Positions 19,069 through 27,271 of a stretch of 64,000 bases of DNA are shown one piece after another (position 1 is the first letter of the stretch; each line of letters opens with the position of its first letter). The stretch covers positions 310,001-374,000 of the forward strand of contig CBFDDF010000001.1 in the NCBI GenBank assembly GCA_965603495.1. The letters run 5' to 3'. The notes under the pieces were generated by a model. It was given only the letters and a program-made list of their open reading frames with translations, was not told where the DNA came from and did no database searches. Both the position numbers and the translations under genes were made by a program. This DNA comes from Thiomicrorhabdus sp965603495. GTDB taxonomy: Bacteria; Pseudomonadota; Gammaproteobacteria; Thiomicrospirales; Thiomicrospiraceae.

Positions 19069-20595
19069 ATGAATCTTGCCTCCATCACCAGTCGTGCCTT
19101 AAATGGCATTGAGTCTCCCATTGTCACTGTTGAAGTGCATGCCAGCAATGGTTTGCCTTCCTTATCTATCGTCGGCTTGCCGGAGGCTTCTGTCAAAGAG
19201 AGCAAAGATAGGGTGCGCAGTGCTTTGTTGAGCTCCGGATTTACAATGCCCCCTAAACGTATAACCGTCAATTTAGCGCCTGCTGACCTGCCAAAGTCAG
19301 GGGGTCGTTATGATTTACCGATTGCAATAGGTATTTTGATTGCAACGGACCAATTGGACGGCACTCTAATTACGGACTATGAGCTGATTGGTGAGTTGGC
19401 TTTAAATGGCGAGTTACGCGCTATTAAAGGTGCTTTGCCCAGTTTATTGGCTGCGATGGCTTCTGGTCGGACATGCCTGCTGCCAGCAGGTAACTTGCAT
19501 GAAGCTGTTCTCTCTAAACCCGAGAGGCAGGCACAGCCCCATTTTGTGTTGATAAAGGACTTAAAAGATGCCTGCCAAGTGTTAATGGGAGAGGTTATTT
19601 CTCAGCCTGCTATCACATTAAGCGTGACAGATCCGAGTCTGGATTATCCTCAGGACTTAGCGGATGTTAGTGGTCAGTTACAAGCCAAGCGCGTATTGGA
19701 AATTGCGGCCAGTGGACATCATTCCCTCATTATGGTCGGTCCACCAGGTTCTGGTAAAAGCATGCTGGCTTCAAGATTAGTCACTTTATTGCCTGCCTTA
19801 ACACAACAAGAGGCGATTGAAAGCGCGGCGATTCACTCGATTACCGGTCAGGAAATCGGTGGAGAGTTTTTTTACAAAAGACCTTTTGTAAATCCTCATC
19901 ATACCGCATCTGCCGCCGCACTGGTCGGTGGCGGCTCAATCCCCAGGCCTGGTGCGATTTCACTCGCGCATAACGGTTTATTATTTTTAGATGAACTGCC
20001 TGAATTTACACGTAATGTTTTAGAGGCTTTGCGCGAACCCTTAGAGAGTAAGCGGGTTGAAATATCACGTGTTAACCAGCAGGTTAGTTTTCCAGCGAAT
20101 TGCTTGCTGGTGGCTGCCATGAATCCTTCACCTTCTGGTTTTTTTCCAGATGATCCTTTAGGGCGCTGTAAAGATACGCCTGAGCAAATTAATCGTTATC
20201 AGAAGAAAATTTCCGGACCTTTAATTGATCGTATCGATCTGCATTTGGAAGTCCCTGCCGTAGACCTCTCTGATCTTCAAGGAGAGGGCGTAATGGGTGA
20301 ATCAAGTGCGGAGGTCAGAACCCGCGTGATTGCGGTCAGAGCGCGTCAATTAAAGCGTCAGGGATGTTTAAATTGTGATTTAACCCCCAATGATTTAAAA
20401 CAGTATGTTTTATTGGATGCATTAAGTACCGCTATTCTAGAAAAGGCCGTTAATCAGTTGGGAATATCGGCACGAGGTTATCACCGAATTTTAAGAATTG
20501 CTCGCACCCTAGCCGACATGGAAAGTCTTACAGAGGTCAGTAGTCAGCATATTGCAGAAGCCTTAGGCTATCGAACCTTAGACAGGATTCGCTAG
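19069..20595 (+). CDS. comM: ComM/YifB AAA+ helicase of natural transformation
   Basis: ComM is a hexameric helicase that promotes branch migration during integration of transforming DNA. This copy has 508 residues. An N-terminal Lon-protease-like fold (1-165) is followed by a magnesium-chelatase-type AAA+ module with Walker A GPPGSGKSML near 226, LFLDELPEF, and the sensor motif AAMNPSPSGFFPDD, and then a C-terminal Mg-chelatase domain (ISARGYHRILRIARTLADME). A near-copy of the palindrome lies within it (19942-19953). The TauE-like gene starts two bases after its stop. Confidence 0.94.
   Translation: MNLASITSRALNGIESPIVTVEVHASNGLPSLSIVGLPEASVKESKDRVRSALLSSGFTMPPKRITVNLAPADLPKSGGRYDLPIAIGILIATDQLDGTLITDYELIGELALNGELRAIKGALPSLLAAMASGRTCLLPAGNLHEAVLSKPERQAQPHFVLIKDLKDACQVLMGEVISQPAITLSVTDPSLDYPQDLADVSGQLQAKRVLEIAASGHHSLIMVGPPGSGKSMLASRLVTLLPALTQQEAIESAAIHSITGQEIGGEFFYKRPFVNPHHTASAAALVGGGSIPRPGAISLAHNGLLFLDELPEFTRNVLEALREPLESKRVEISRVNQQVSFPANCLLVAAMNPSPSGFFPDDPLGRCKDTPEQINRYQKKISGPLIDRIDLHLEVPAVDLSDLQGEGVMGESSAEVRTRVIAVRARQLKRQGCLNCDLTPNDLKQYVLLDALSTAILEKAVNQLGISARGYHRILRIARTLADMESLTEVSSQHIAEALGYRTLDRIR
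19942..19953. repeat. Palindrome variant CCCAGGCCTGGT (one mismatch)
   Basis: One-mismatch copy within comM, read P-R-P-G-A. Confidence 0.8.
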
Positions 20596-20597
20596 GT

Positions 20598-21284
20598 ATG
20601 GACTCTATTCTGCTGACAGCTTTAATGGTTGGTTTCTTAGGTGGCGTACATTGTTTAGGCATGTGTGGTGGTGTTGTCGGCGCCTTGACCTTTAGTTTAG
20701 AGCAAAAAATTCAGTTAAGCTGGTGGCGAATGTTACCTTATCAACTGGCCTATAATGCTGGCCGAATCAGTAGCTACATGCTTATTGGTGCCTTGTTCGG
20801 ATTTTTAGGTTCAACGCTCGGTTCCTTAGCGACTTTTCTACCAGCTCAACAGTTCTTACAAGGTTTTGCCGGTCTCTTTATGATTGCTTTGGGACTGTAT
20901 TTGGGCGGATGGTGGTTTGGGATTGTGGCGATTGAAAAAGCAGGCCACGCTGTTTGGCAACGTTTATCTCCCTACGCTGCAAAATTTACCCCGGTTAAAC
21001 ATATTCACCAGGCCTGGTTATATGGTTTGGTCTGGGGTTGGTTACCCTGCGGTTTAGTCTACAGTATGTTAATTATGGCATTGAGTGCAGGGGGGGCTTT
21101 AGAAGGTAGTTTTGTGATGTTAGCGTTTGGTCTCGGTACTTTACCGAACCTCTTGCTGATGGGGGTCTTTGCTTTCTATTTCACTAAAATCTCTCGAAAC
21201 ATCTGGGTGAGGCGTTTTGCCGGTGCAAGCGTCATGGCGATGGGTGCGTGGCAGTTGTATCTGGCAATGATGGTACGTGTTTAG
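20598..21284 (+). CDS. TauE/SafE-family (UreH-like) membrane protein
   Basis: This 228-residue polytopic inner-membrane protein has about six hydrophobic segments. The N-terminal signature LGGVHCLGMCGGVVGAL, with its two cysteines, is typical of the small sulfite-exporter/UreH-like subgroup, several of which serve copper handling and cbb3 oxidase maturation. A second family motif, WGWLPCGLVYS, lies near residue 148. The substrate is not shown by sequence. A role in metal homeostasis is only a suggestion, since no oxidase genes are nearby. It is coupled to comM and is followed by a bidirectional terminator. An exact palindrome lies in its coding region (H-Q-A-W). Confidence 0.82.
   Translation: MDSILLTALMVGFLGGVHCLGMCGGVVGALTFSLEQKIQLSWWRMLPYQLAYNAGRISSYMLIGALFGFLGSTLGSLATFLPAQQFLQGFAGLFMIALGLYLGGWWFGIVAIEKAGHAVWQRLSPYAAKFTPVKHIHQAWLYGLVWGWLPCGLVYSMLIMALSAGGALEGSFVMLAFGLGTLPNLLLMGVFAFYFTKISRNIWVRRFAGASVMAMGAWQLYLAMMVRV
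21007..21018. repeat. Palindrome ACCAGGCCTGGT, exact copy
   Basis: Exact copy inside the TauE/SafE-family gene. Confidence 0.95.
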
Positions 21285-21353
21285 GTCAATAAACTAGTTC
21301 TGGTCTGCTTGTACAGCAGGGTTTAATCTCTTATGTCATGGACAACGGGACAT

Positions 21354-21384
21354 AAAAAAAGGCACCTGATTTAGGTGCCTTTAT
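21354..21384. terminator. Bidirectional terminator between the TauE-like gene and lapE
   Basis: AAAGGCACCT and AGGTGCCTTT form a 10-base stem with loop GATTT. An A run precedes it and a short T run follows, so it can serve both converging genes. Confidence 0.88.
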
Positions 21385-21413
21385 TCGGGGTTTAATGGAG
21401 CTTCTATAGCAAC

Positions 21414-22754
21414 TTACTGTTGAGAATAGTCATTCTCAACAGTTGCATATTTAACATCAATATTAAGGACTTCAATCAAGTTACCCATGCCGTTTAAGAT
21501 GCGGTATTCAGCAATAGCATGTTGGCTTTCACTTTCCGCCAAGGTTCTTAGCGCACTGATGTACTCATCTTCAGTGTTTAAAAGATCCAGTAAAGAGCGG
21601 CGGCCGAGACTAAACTGTTTACGGTAGCCTTCTAACGTTTCATATGTCAATTTGATATGTTGCTTAATATACTCAAGTTGCACACCGACAAGATTTTTAG
21701 CATCCCAAGCATAGCGCAAGTTTTCAATGGTCTGACGACGAGTATTGTTACGAATCTCTGCAGATTGCTGAACAGCGCTGGCAGTACGATCACGATTTGC
21801 AGTGTCTTTACCACCATTATAAAGATTGTAGCGCATTCTTAACATGGCTTGAAAATTGTGGTTTTTACCTTCAAGTCCGTTAATGTTGTCATCAAAGGTC
21901 TGTTCAATTTCTAAATCCACACGTGGGTAATAGAAACGCGCTGCAGCATCATGTTGTGCACGCGCTTCAGCAATATCTGCATTCGCAGAGCGTAGAGTAG
22001 GGTGCTGTAGTAAGGCAATATTAATGGCTTCTTCCAGTGTTGCAGGGAAGCTATATTCCAAAGAAGGTTTGATTAGGTCATTATCAGGCATGCGCCCTAA
22101 AACACGCTGAAAACTAGACAAGGCATCATTGTAATTATTCTGCGCAGCCGTTAAGTTGGAGTTAGCAAGCGCCAAACGGGCTTTAGCCTGATCGACCTCA
22201 ACCTGGTTTCCAATACCAGCCTCACTTCTTTGGATGATTTGATCAAGAGTGCGCTCGTGAGTCAGTTTGTTCTGCTCAGAGAGTCCTCTTAATTCTTGTT
22301 CTTTAAGTAAGGTGATATATGCAGAAGCCATATCTAAAGCAATTTGATTAGCTTTGGCTTGACTGCTATAACCCGCTGCATCCAATCTTGCCTGCTGACG
22401 TGCAATTTCATTTTCAGTGCCAAAACCTTCAAACAAGTTTTCTGTTAAACGGATATTGGCCTCTGTACGATCTAGACTGCTGTCACGGGTTGGGTCTTCA
22501 AACTTAATTTCTTCTCGGCCAATACCAGCACCTAGATCAATAACCGGATACCAACTGCCTTTGGCACCTTTCAAGTCGGATTGCACACCTTGATGGATTT
22601 TAATCTGCTCTCTAAATTCAGGGCTATGCATAATCGCATCTTCAACGGTAGCTGCGAGTTCCATCGCATGAACGGAATTCATCACAAAGGCATTGAGGAC
22701 AAATGCACTACTAAGTGCTATAAATAATTTTGAATATTTATGTTGAGCTTTCAT
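21414..22754 (-). CDS. lapE: TolC-family outer-membrane channel of a Lap-type type I secretion system
   Basis: This 446-residue outer-membrane exit duct has a signal peptide in the first 30 residues (cleavage after VHA). It then shows the repeated helical pattern of the TolC family, with two similar halves of coiled-coil helices (DQAKARLALANSNLTAAQNNY, and the C-terminal QFSLGRRSLLDLLNTEDEY). The latter motif is typical of type I secretion TolC proteins. It is the last gene of the minus-strand lap-like cluster and ends at a bidirectional terminator. I use the name lapE by position and family; the substrate would be a large RTX-type adhesin. Confidence 0.88.
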   Translation of the reverse strand: MKAQHKYSKLFIALSSAFVLNAFVMNSVHAMELAATVEDAIMHSPEFREQIKIHQGVQSDLKGAKGSWYPVIDLGAGIGREEIKFEDPTRDSSLDRTEANIRLTENLFEGFGTENEIARQQARLDAAGYSSQAKANQIALDMASAYITLLKEQELRGLSEQNKLTHERTLDQIIQRSEAGIGNQVEVDQAKARLALANSNLTAAQNNYNDALSSFQRVLGRMPDNDLIKPSLEYSFPATLEEAINIALLQHPTLRSANADIAEARAQHDAAARFYYPRVDLEIEQTFDDNINGLEGKNHNFQAMLRMRYNLYNGGKDTANRDRTASAVQQSAEIRNNTRRQTIENLRYAWDAKNLVGVQLEYIKQHIKLTYETLEGYRKQFSLGRRSLLDLLNTEDEYISALRTLAESESQHAIAEYRILNGMGNLIEVLNIDVKYATVENDYSQQ

Positions 22755-22789
22755 AGGTTTCTCTCTACCTTTTAATGGAATGAATTTGA

Positions 22790-23383
22790 TTAATTTTTAA
22801 TTTTTAAGACTAAAGCTAATCGATCTGAAACATCAAATTTTTCGAACATGTTGCGCATATGGGCTTTAACGGTACGCTCTGTAATAAACAGTTTCTCAGC
22901 TATCTCTCGATTACTTTTTGACTGCAGTACTAAATTGACAACTTGTAACTCTCTCTCAGTCAGTAACGTTTTCCAGCTTTCATCAATCTGTTTGTCTTGA
23001 GTGACTGATTGAATCATGGCTTGTAAAATATCAGGTCCTAACCAAATGCTACCAGCCGCAATGGTCGTAAGTGCTTGTGTTATGCGTTCGACAGTTGCGA
23101 ATGTGTTTAAGTAACCTTTGATTCCTAATTGGAATAATTCCAAGCCTTCAGTTGTCGAGGGCTCATTACAAAATAGTAAAACATCAAATTGCTGTTGAAC
23201 AATATTTTTCACCTGTTCAATCTTCGCCAAATCGGAGAGTTGAATTAAAACAATGTATTCACTTGGATTAAAGCGCTGCTCCAACTCTGCTAAATCATAT
23301 AAAATTTTTGAATCCGTCCCGCAGGCGGTTAACCAGTTTTTTAATGCATTAGGGTCTTGTACAAAAATTAATGGGCGTTTCAT
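22790..23383 (-). CDS. CsgD-like LuxR-family regulator with degenerate receiver
   Basis: This 197-residue transcription regulator is embedded in the secretion cluster. The N-terminal half has receiver-like secondary structure, but the phosphoacceptor region reads VLIQLSDLAK rather than a buried aspartate, and the acidic pocket is missing. The C-terminal half is a clear LuxR/GerE helix-turn-helix: LTERELQVVNLVLQSKSNREI followed by ERTVKAHMRNMFEKF. This layout recalls CsgD and VpsT, biofilm regulators with atypical receivers. It sits 35 bases upstream of lapE. I infer control of adhesin secretion or matrix genes; direct c-di-GMP binding is possible but untested. Confidence 0.8.
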   Translation of the reverse strand: MKRPLIFVQDPNALKNWLTACGTDSKILYDLAELEQRFNPSEYIVLIQLSDLAKIEQVKNIVQQQFDVLLFCNEPSTTEGLELFQLGIKGYLNTFATVERITQALTTIAAGSIWLGPDILQAMIQSVTQDKQIDESWKTLLTERELQVVNLVLQSKSNREIAEKLFITERTVKAHMRNMFEKFDVSDRLALVLKIKN

Positions 23384-23501
23384 TCCGCTTATGGCCTTTA
23401 GTGAAATTGCGATAGACCCAGATTAGCAAGATATGATGCTTCTGAGTCTTATTCTAATATAATTCTCAGGTTAGTAAGTAAAAATAACCCATCAATTGTT
23501 T

Positions 23502-24857
23502 TTATGACTCACGAAGTGCTAAGTCTCTAGCCTTGATAATCGGTTTTAATAAATAATCTAAAATCGTGTGTTTACCAACAATAATGTCAACACTTGCCGT
23601 CATTCCAGGAAGTAAGTAAAGCGGCGCTTTGGGAGTACCTAAATGGTTTTGATCGGTTTTAATACGAGCAATATAGAAACTATTACCTTCGTCATCTGTA
23701 ATGGTATCAGCCGAGATCCGTGTAACGGTACCGTCTAGACCGCCATAGATGGCAAAGTCGTAAGCAGTAAATTTAATTTTGGCTTTCAGGCCTTCATAAA
23801 TAAAACCAATATCAGACGGTGGAATTTTAGTTTCTAAAACCAATGCATCATCATCTGGTACGATTTCGACAATATCGCTTCCAGGTTGCACGACGCCTCC
23901 TATAGTGTTTACCAGGATTTGTTTAATCGTCCCGTTAACGGGCGATTGAATGTCGGTTCTTTTAACGCGGTCGGCCAGGGCTAATTTGGATTTTTCTATC
24001 TGACTTATTTCTGCTAAGACCTCGTTGAGTTCTTCATGCGCTTCATTCATAAACAGCTCTTTTGCTTCAGTTCGTTTGGAAAGAGATTCAATAATAATCG
24101 ATTTGCTTTTTGGAATTGAGTTTTGAACGGTCTTTAGTTTGGAGTAAGCATCATTCTCTTCACGTTGTAATTTAAGTAAATCAACTTTAGAGGCAATGCC
24201 TTGTTTGACTAGTGGTCTCATTAAGGAAATTTCTTGATTCAGTAGGCTGCGAGAGCGAGCAAGTTGCTTGCTTTGGCTATAGGCTTCTTCAAGTTCAAGC
24301 TTCTTTTGCTGGATTTGTTGGGCAAGAATGTCATCGTTGGTCTGATGTTGTCTATGACGTCCTTCATATAAACGATATTCACGATCATAAAGACTTTGGA
24401 TTCGAGGATTGTCAGAAGCTTGATCGGCTTTAAAGGGTTTATTAAAAGCTTCGGCCTTTAAACGTTGTGCGCGTGCGACCAATTGCGCCTGTTTAATTTC
24501 ACTTTCATCAAATGAGCTGGTAAATTGTGTATTGTCTAATTTAAGCAGGGTCTGGCCCTTTTTAACTTTATCACCAGTACGAATCAGCATCTCTTCAACG
24601 ATGCCGCCTTCTAGGTTTTGAATAACTTGTATTTGAGTGGAAGGCACAACTTTTCCTTCTCCTCTGACAATCTTGTCAAGTTCAGCATAGTTGGCCCAGC
24701 CAATTAACCACAGAATGACCACCAAAATAACCCAAACAATCCACTGGGATTTTGCGGTGGGTTTTTCTAACGCAGCTTGACTTAAACTCGACATAAATTC
24801 GATGTCAGCTTCAGAAATTGTCTGCTTGTGCATTTTTTTAGCGTGAGTATTAGGCAT
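23502..24857 (-). CDS. lapC: LapC/HlyD-type membrane fusion protein of type I secretion
   Basis: This 451-residue periplasmic adaptor links the ABC transporter to the TolC duct. It has a cytoplasmic N-terminus, one transmembrane helix (about 41-60, WVILVVILWLIGWA), then a lipoyl-like motif (LEGGIVEEMLIRTGDKVKKG), long coiled coils (about 110-290), and a C-terminal barrel with IVPDDDALVLETKIPPSDIG and LLPGMTASVDIIVGK, the HlyD signature. It follows lapB by nine bases and belongs to the same operon. Confidence 0.92.
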   Translation of the reverse strand: MPNTHAKKMHKQTISEADIEFMSSLSQAALEKPTAKSQWIVWVILVVILWLIGWANYAELDKIVRGEGKVVPSTQIQVIQNLEGGIVEEMLIRTGDKVKKGQTLLKLDNTQFTSSFDESEIKQAQLVARAQRLKAEAFNKPFKADQASDNPRIQSLYDREYRLYEGRHRQHQTNDDILAQQIQQKKLELEEAYSQSKQLARSRSLLNQEISLMRPLVKQGIASKVDLLKLQREENDAYSKLKTVQNSIPKSKSIIIESLSKRTEAKELFMNEAHEELNEVLAEISQIEKSKLALADRVKRTDIQSPVNGTIKQILVNTIGGVVQPGSDIVEIVPDDDALVLETKIPPSDIGFIYEGLKAKIKFTAYDFAIYGGLDGTVTRISADTITDDEGNSFYIARIKTDQNHLGTPKAPLYLLPGMTASVDIIVGKHTILDYLLKPIIKARDLALRES

Positions 24858-24866
24858 GGTTATCGC

Positions 24867-27113
24867 TTAAGTCTTTTTATTGATTTTGCCGGTTTTAAGG
24901 GCTTCTAAAACAGTTTGTTTCTGGCCGTCGGCAATCAATTTACCATTATCCATGACCATAAGACGCTCTGTTAGTTGCAGTAAACTCATCTTATGGGTGA
25001 CCAGTAAAGAGGTGCTTTTGAGGGTGCCTTTCTTCAGCCTATCAATCATAACTTGTTCGGTTTTTGCATCCATCGCATTGGTAGGTTCATCAAATAGGTA
25101 GATAGCAGATTCTAGTAACAGCGCTCTAGCAACGCCAATGCTTTGACGCTGGCCACCTGATAGTGAAGAACCGCCTTCATTAACTTTTAGGCTGTAACCA
25201 GATGGATGCTGCTTGATGAAATCATCAACACCCGCCAAACGTGCGGCTTTCAAGATTGCGCTGTCTTCTATATACGGTGCTTTATAGGAGATATTGTCAC
25301 GAACATCTCCACTAAATAGAGTGACATCTTGTGGGACGTAATTGATATTGCGGCGCAGTTCCGCCGGATCGAGTTGAATGATATCGATGCCGTCGATTAA
25401 AATCGAGCCTTCACTGGGTTTGTAAAATCCGAGGATGAGTTTTTGTATGGTGGTTTTACCTGAACCAATACGGCCGATAATACCGACTTTTTCACCTGCC
25501 TCAATCGTGAAACTCACATTGCTTAAAGCAGGTTTCGTTTCACCCGGATAGGTAAAGCTAACGTTATTGAATTCAATACGGCCTTCAAAATGTGGATGTT
25601 GAATGAATCGCTTCGAAGCTGGGCGTTCGACCTCTTTTTTCATCAGTTCATTTAACGAATTTAGGGCGGTTTTAGTTTGTTGATAACTGGATGTCAGATT
25701 AGCAAACTGCCCCATGGGGCCAATTGCACGTTGGCTTAACATGACGGTGGCAATTAAGCCCCCCATGGTCAAGTCACCTTCTTTAATTAAATAGACGCCC
25801 GATAATACAATGACTACGGTGCTCATTTGTTGCATAAATCCAGTCGCGCGGCCTATCGAACTTTGGAGCATTTTGGATTTAATGCTGGCCTTGGCAATTT
25901 CGCCAATCGCTTGTTCCCATTTCCATTGCGCGCGCGCTTCAACGCCAAGTGCTTTGATGGTTTCAATAGCGGTTAAGGTCTCAATTAGGACGGCATTCTT
26001 TTGACTGCTGGCTTCGTAATTGGCCTCAATGCTGCGTTTAATAGGGCCTTTTAATAGAATGCTGTATAACAAGATGATCAAAATAATGGCAATAGGAATC
26101 AGAACGATGATGCCGGCAATATAAAAAATAACGAACAAGAAGATAAACACAAATGGCAGGTCGACTAGAGAGGCGATAGTCCCAGAAGTAAAGAAGTGCC
26201 GGATACTGTCAAATTCACGTAAAGTGTTGGCAAAAGCACCAATAGAACCGCCGCGGTTTGCCATGGTCAGTCCCAAAGTTTGTTCAAATAATTTAGCTGA
26301 CATCAGTACATCACTTTTTTTGCCAGCAACTTCCAGAAAGTAGGAGCGTAAATATTTGAGGATAATGTCAAACATATAAACCACGCTGACCCCTATGGCA
26401 AGAACCCATAAAGATTCAACGGCATTGTTGGGGACAATACGGTCATAGACATTCATAACAAATAGCGGGTTCGCTAAGATAAAGATATTAATGACAATGG
26501 ATGCAATTAAAACGTCACGATAGATGGCTTTTGAGGACCATAAGGTACTCCAAAACCAATGGCCTTTTTCGTAGCCGATTAGATCTTCTGTTTTTTGGTC
26601 ATATTGGGTCTTTGAAGTGAGGTAGACCGCATAGCCTAAATAATCTTCTTTAAGCTTGTTGAGCGGGACTTGAATCGAACCTTCTTCAGCTTCAGGTAAT
26701 ATGATCTTGGCAGTATCATTGTTTAAATCAATGGCTTCTAATATACAGGCCTGGCGATCTTTTAGAGTCAGTATGCAAGGTAAAACGAGATTGGATATAT
26801 CTTCTAATTGACGTTCTTTAAAATGGGCGACTAGGTTTGCGCGTTCTGCTGCACGCGATAACATTTCAGGTGATATCTCATCTTTATCAATCGGTAAGCC
26901 CGCTATTAAAGCTGCTTTTGAAAAAGGTTGACGATTAAGTTTAGTATAGATGACCAGGCAATCAAGTAAGGGGCTGTAGAGTTCTTTTGAAGCCGTTTGA
27001 TTGGCAAAGTTTTCTACTGACAATTGAGGGTTTTCGCTATTATCAGTCACATCCGTTTCCACGATCAACTTATCCTTTATAGAGTCGTATTTAGAAGCCA
27101 TTGAGTCTGTCAT
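24867..27113 (-). CDS. lapB: LapB-type type I secretion ABC transporter with C39-like domain
   Basis: This 748-residue inner-membrane exporter energises adhesin secretion. Residues about 45-170 form a C39 peptidase-like domain. At the catalytic position I see no cysteine in the expected QxxxxC context, so it is likely a docking domain that does not cleave. About six transmembrane segments lie between 190 and 470. The nucleotide-binding domain has Walker A GRIGSGKTT, signature LSGGQRQSIGVARALL and Walker B IYLFDEPT. This is the architecture of LapB/RtxB exporters that serve RTX adhesins. It precedes lapC and lies downstream of lapD. Confidence 0.92.
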   Translation of the reverse strand: MTDSMASKYDSIKDKLIVETDVTDNSENPQLSVENFANQTASKELYSPLLDCLVIYTKLNRQPFSKAALIAGLPIDKDEISPEMLSRAAERANLVAHFKERQLEDISNLVLPCILTLKDRQACILEAIDLNNDTAKIILPEAEEGSIQVPLNKLKEDYLGYAVYLTSKTQYDQKTEDLIGYEKGHWFWSTLWSSKAIYRDVLIASIVINIFILANPLFVMNVYDRIVPNNAVESLWVLAIGVSVVYMFDIILKYLRSYFLEVAGKKSDVLMSAKLFEQTLGLTMANRGGSIGAFANTLREFDSIRHFFTSGTIASLVDLPFVFIFLFVIFYIAGIIVLIPIAIILIILLYSILLKGPIKRSIEANYEASSQKNAVLIETLTAIETIKALGVEARAQWKWEQAIGEIAKASIKSKMLQSSIGRATGFMQQMSTVVIVLSGVYLIKEGDLTMGGLIATVMLSQRAIGPMGQFANLTSSYQQTKTALNSLNELMKKEVERPASKRFIQHPHFEGRIEFNNVSFTYPGETKPALSNVSFTIEAGEKVGIIGRIGSGKTTIQKLILGFYKPSEGSILIDGIDIIQLDPAELRRNINYVPQDVTLFSGDVRDNISYKAPYIEDSAILKAARLAGVDDFIKQHPSGYSLKVNEGGSSLSGGQRQSIGVARALLLESAIYLFDEPTNAMDAKTEQVMIDRLKKGTLKSTSLLVTHKMSLLQLTERLMVMDNGKLIADGQKQTVLEALKTGKINKKT
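26746..26754. repeat. Palindrome core CAGGCCTGG inside lapB
   Basis: Only the nine-base core is kept; three of the twelve positions differ. It is listed as a possible degenerate member only. Confidence 0.3.
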
Positions 27114-27271
27114 GTTTATTATCGAGATTACTCTATGTTAAAGGGCGGTAACTTAGTTGTTTTACCAAGTATCCATCATAGCACCCTGACAAAGCCTTGC
27201 CTATTCATTTTCCGGTTATGTCAGGCCGTGTCTAGCGTCCAATATAACAATTATATTTTGTTGTGATTGAT

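Noticed and set aside
27185..27225. Inverted repeat CCTGACA...TGTCAGG between lapD and lapB
   Set aside because: The arms are seven bases with a 27-base gap, no T run; it may be an operator but nothing supports this.
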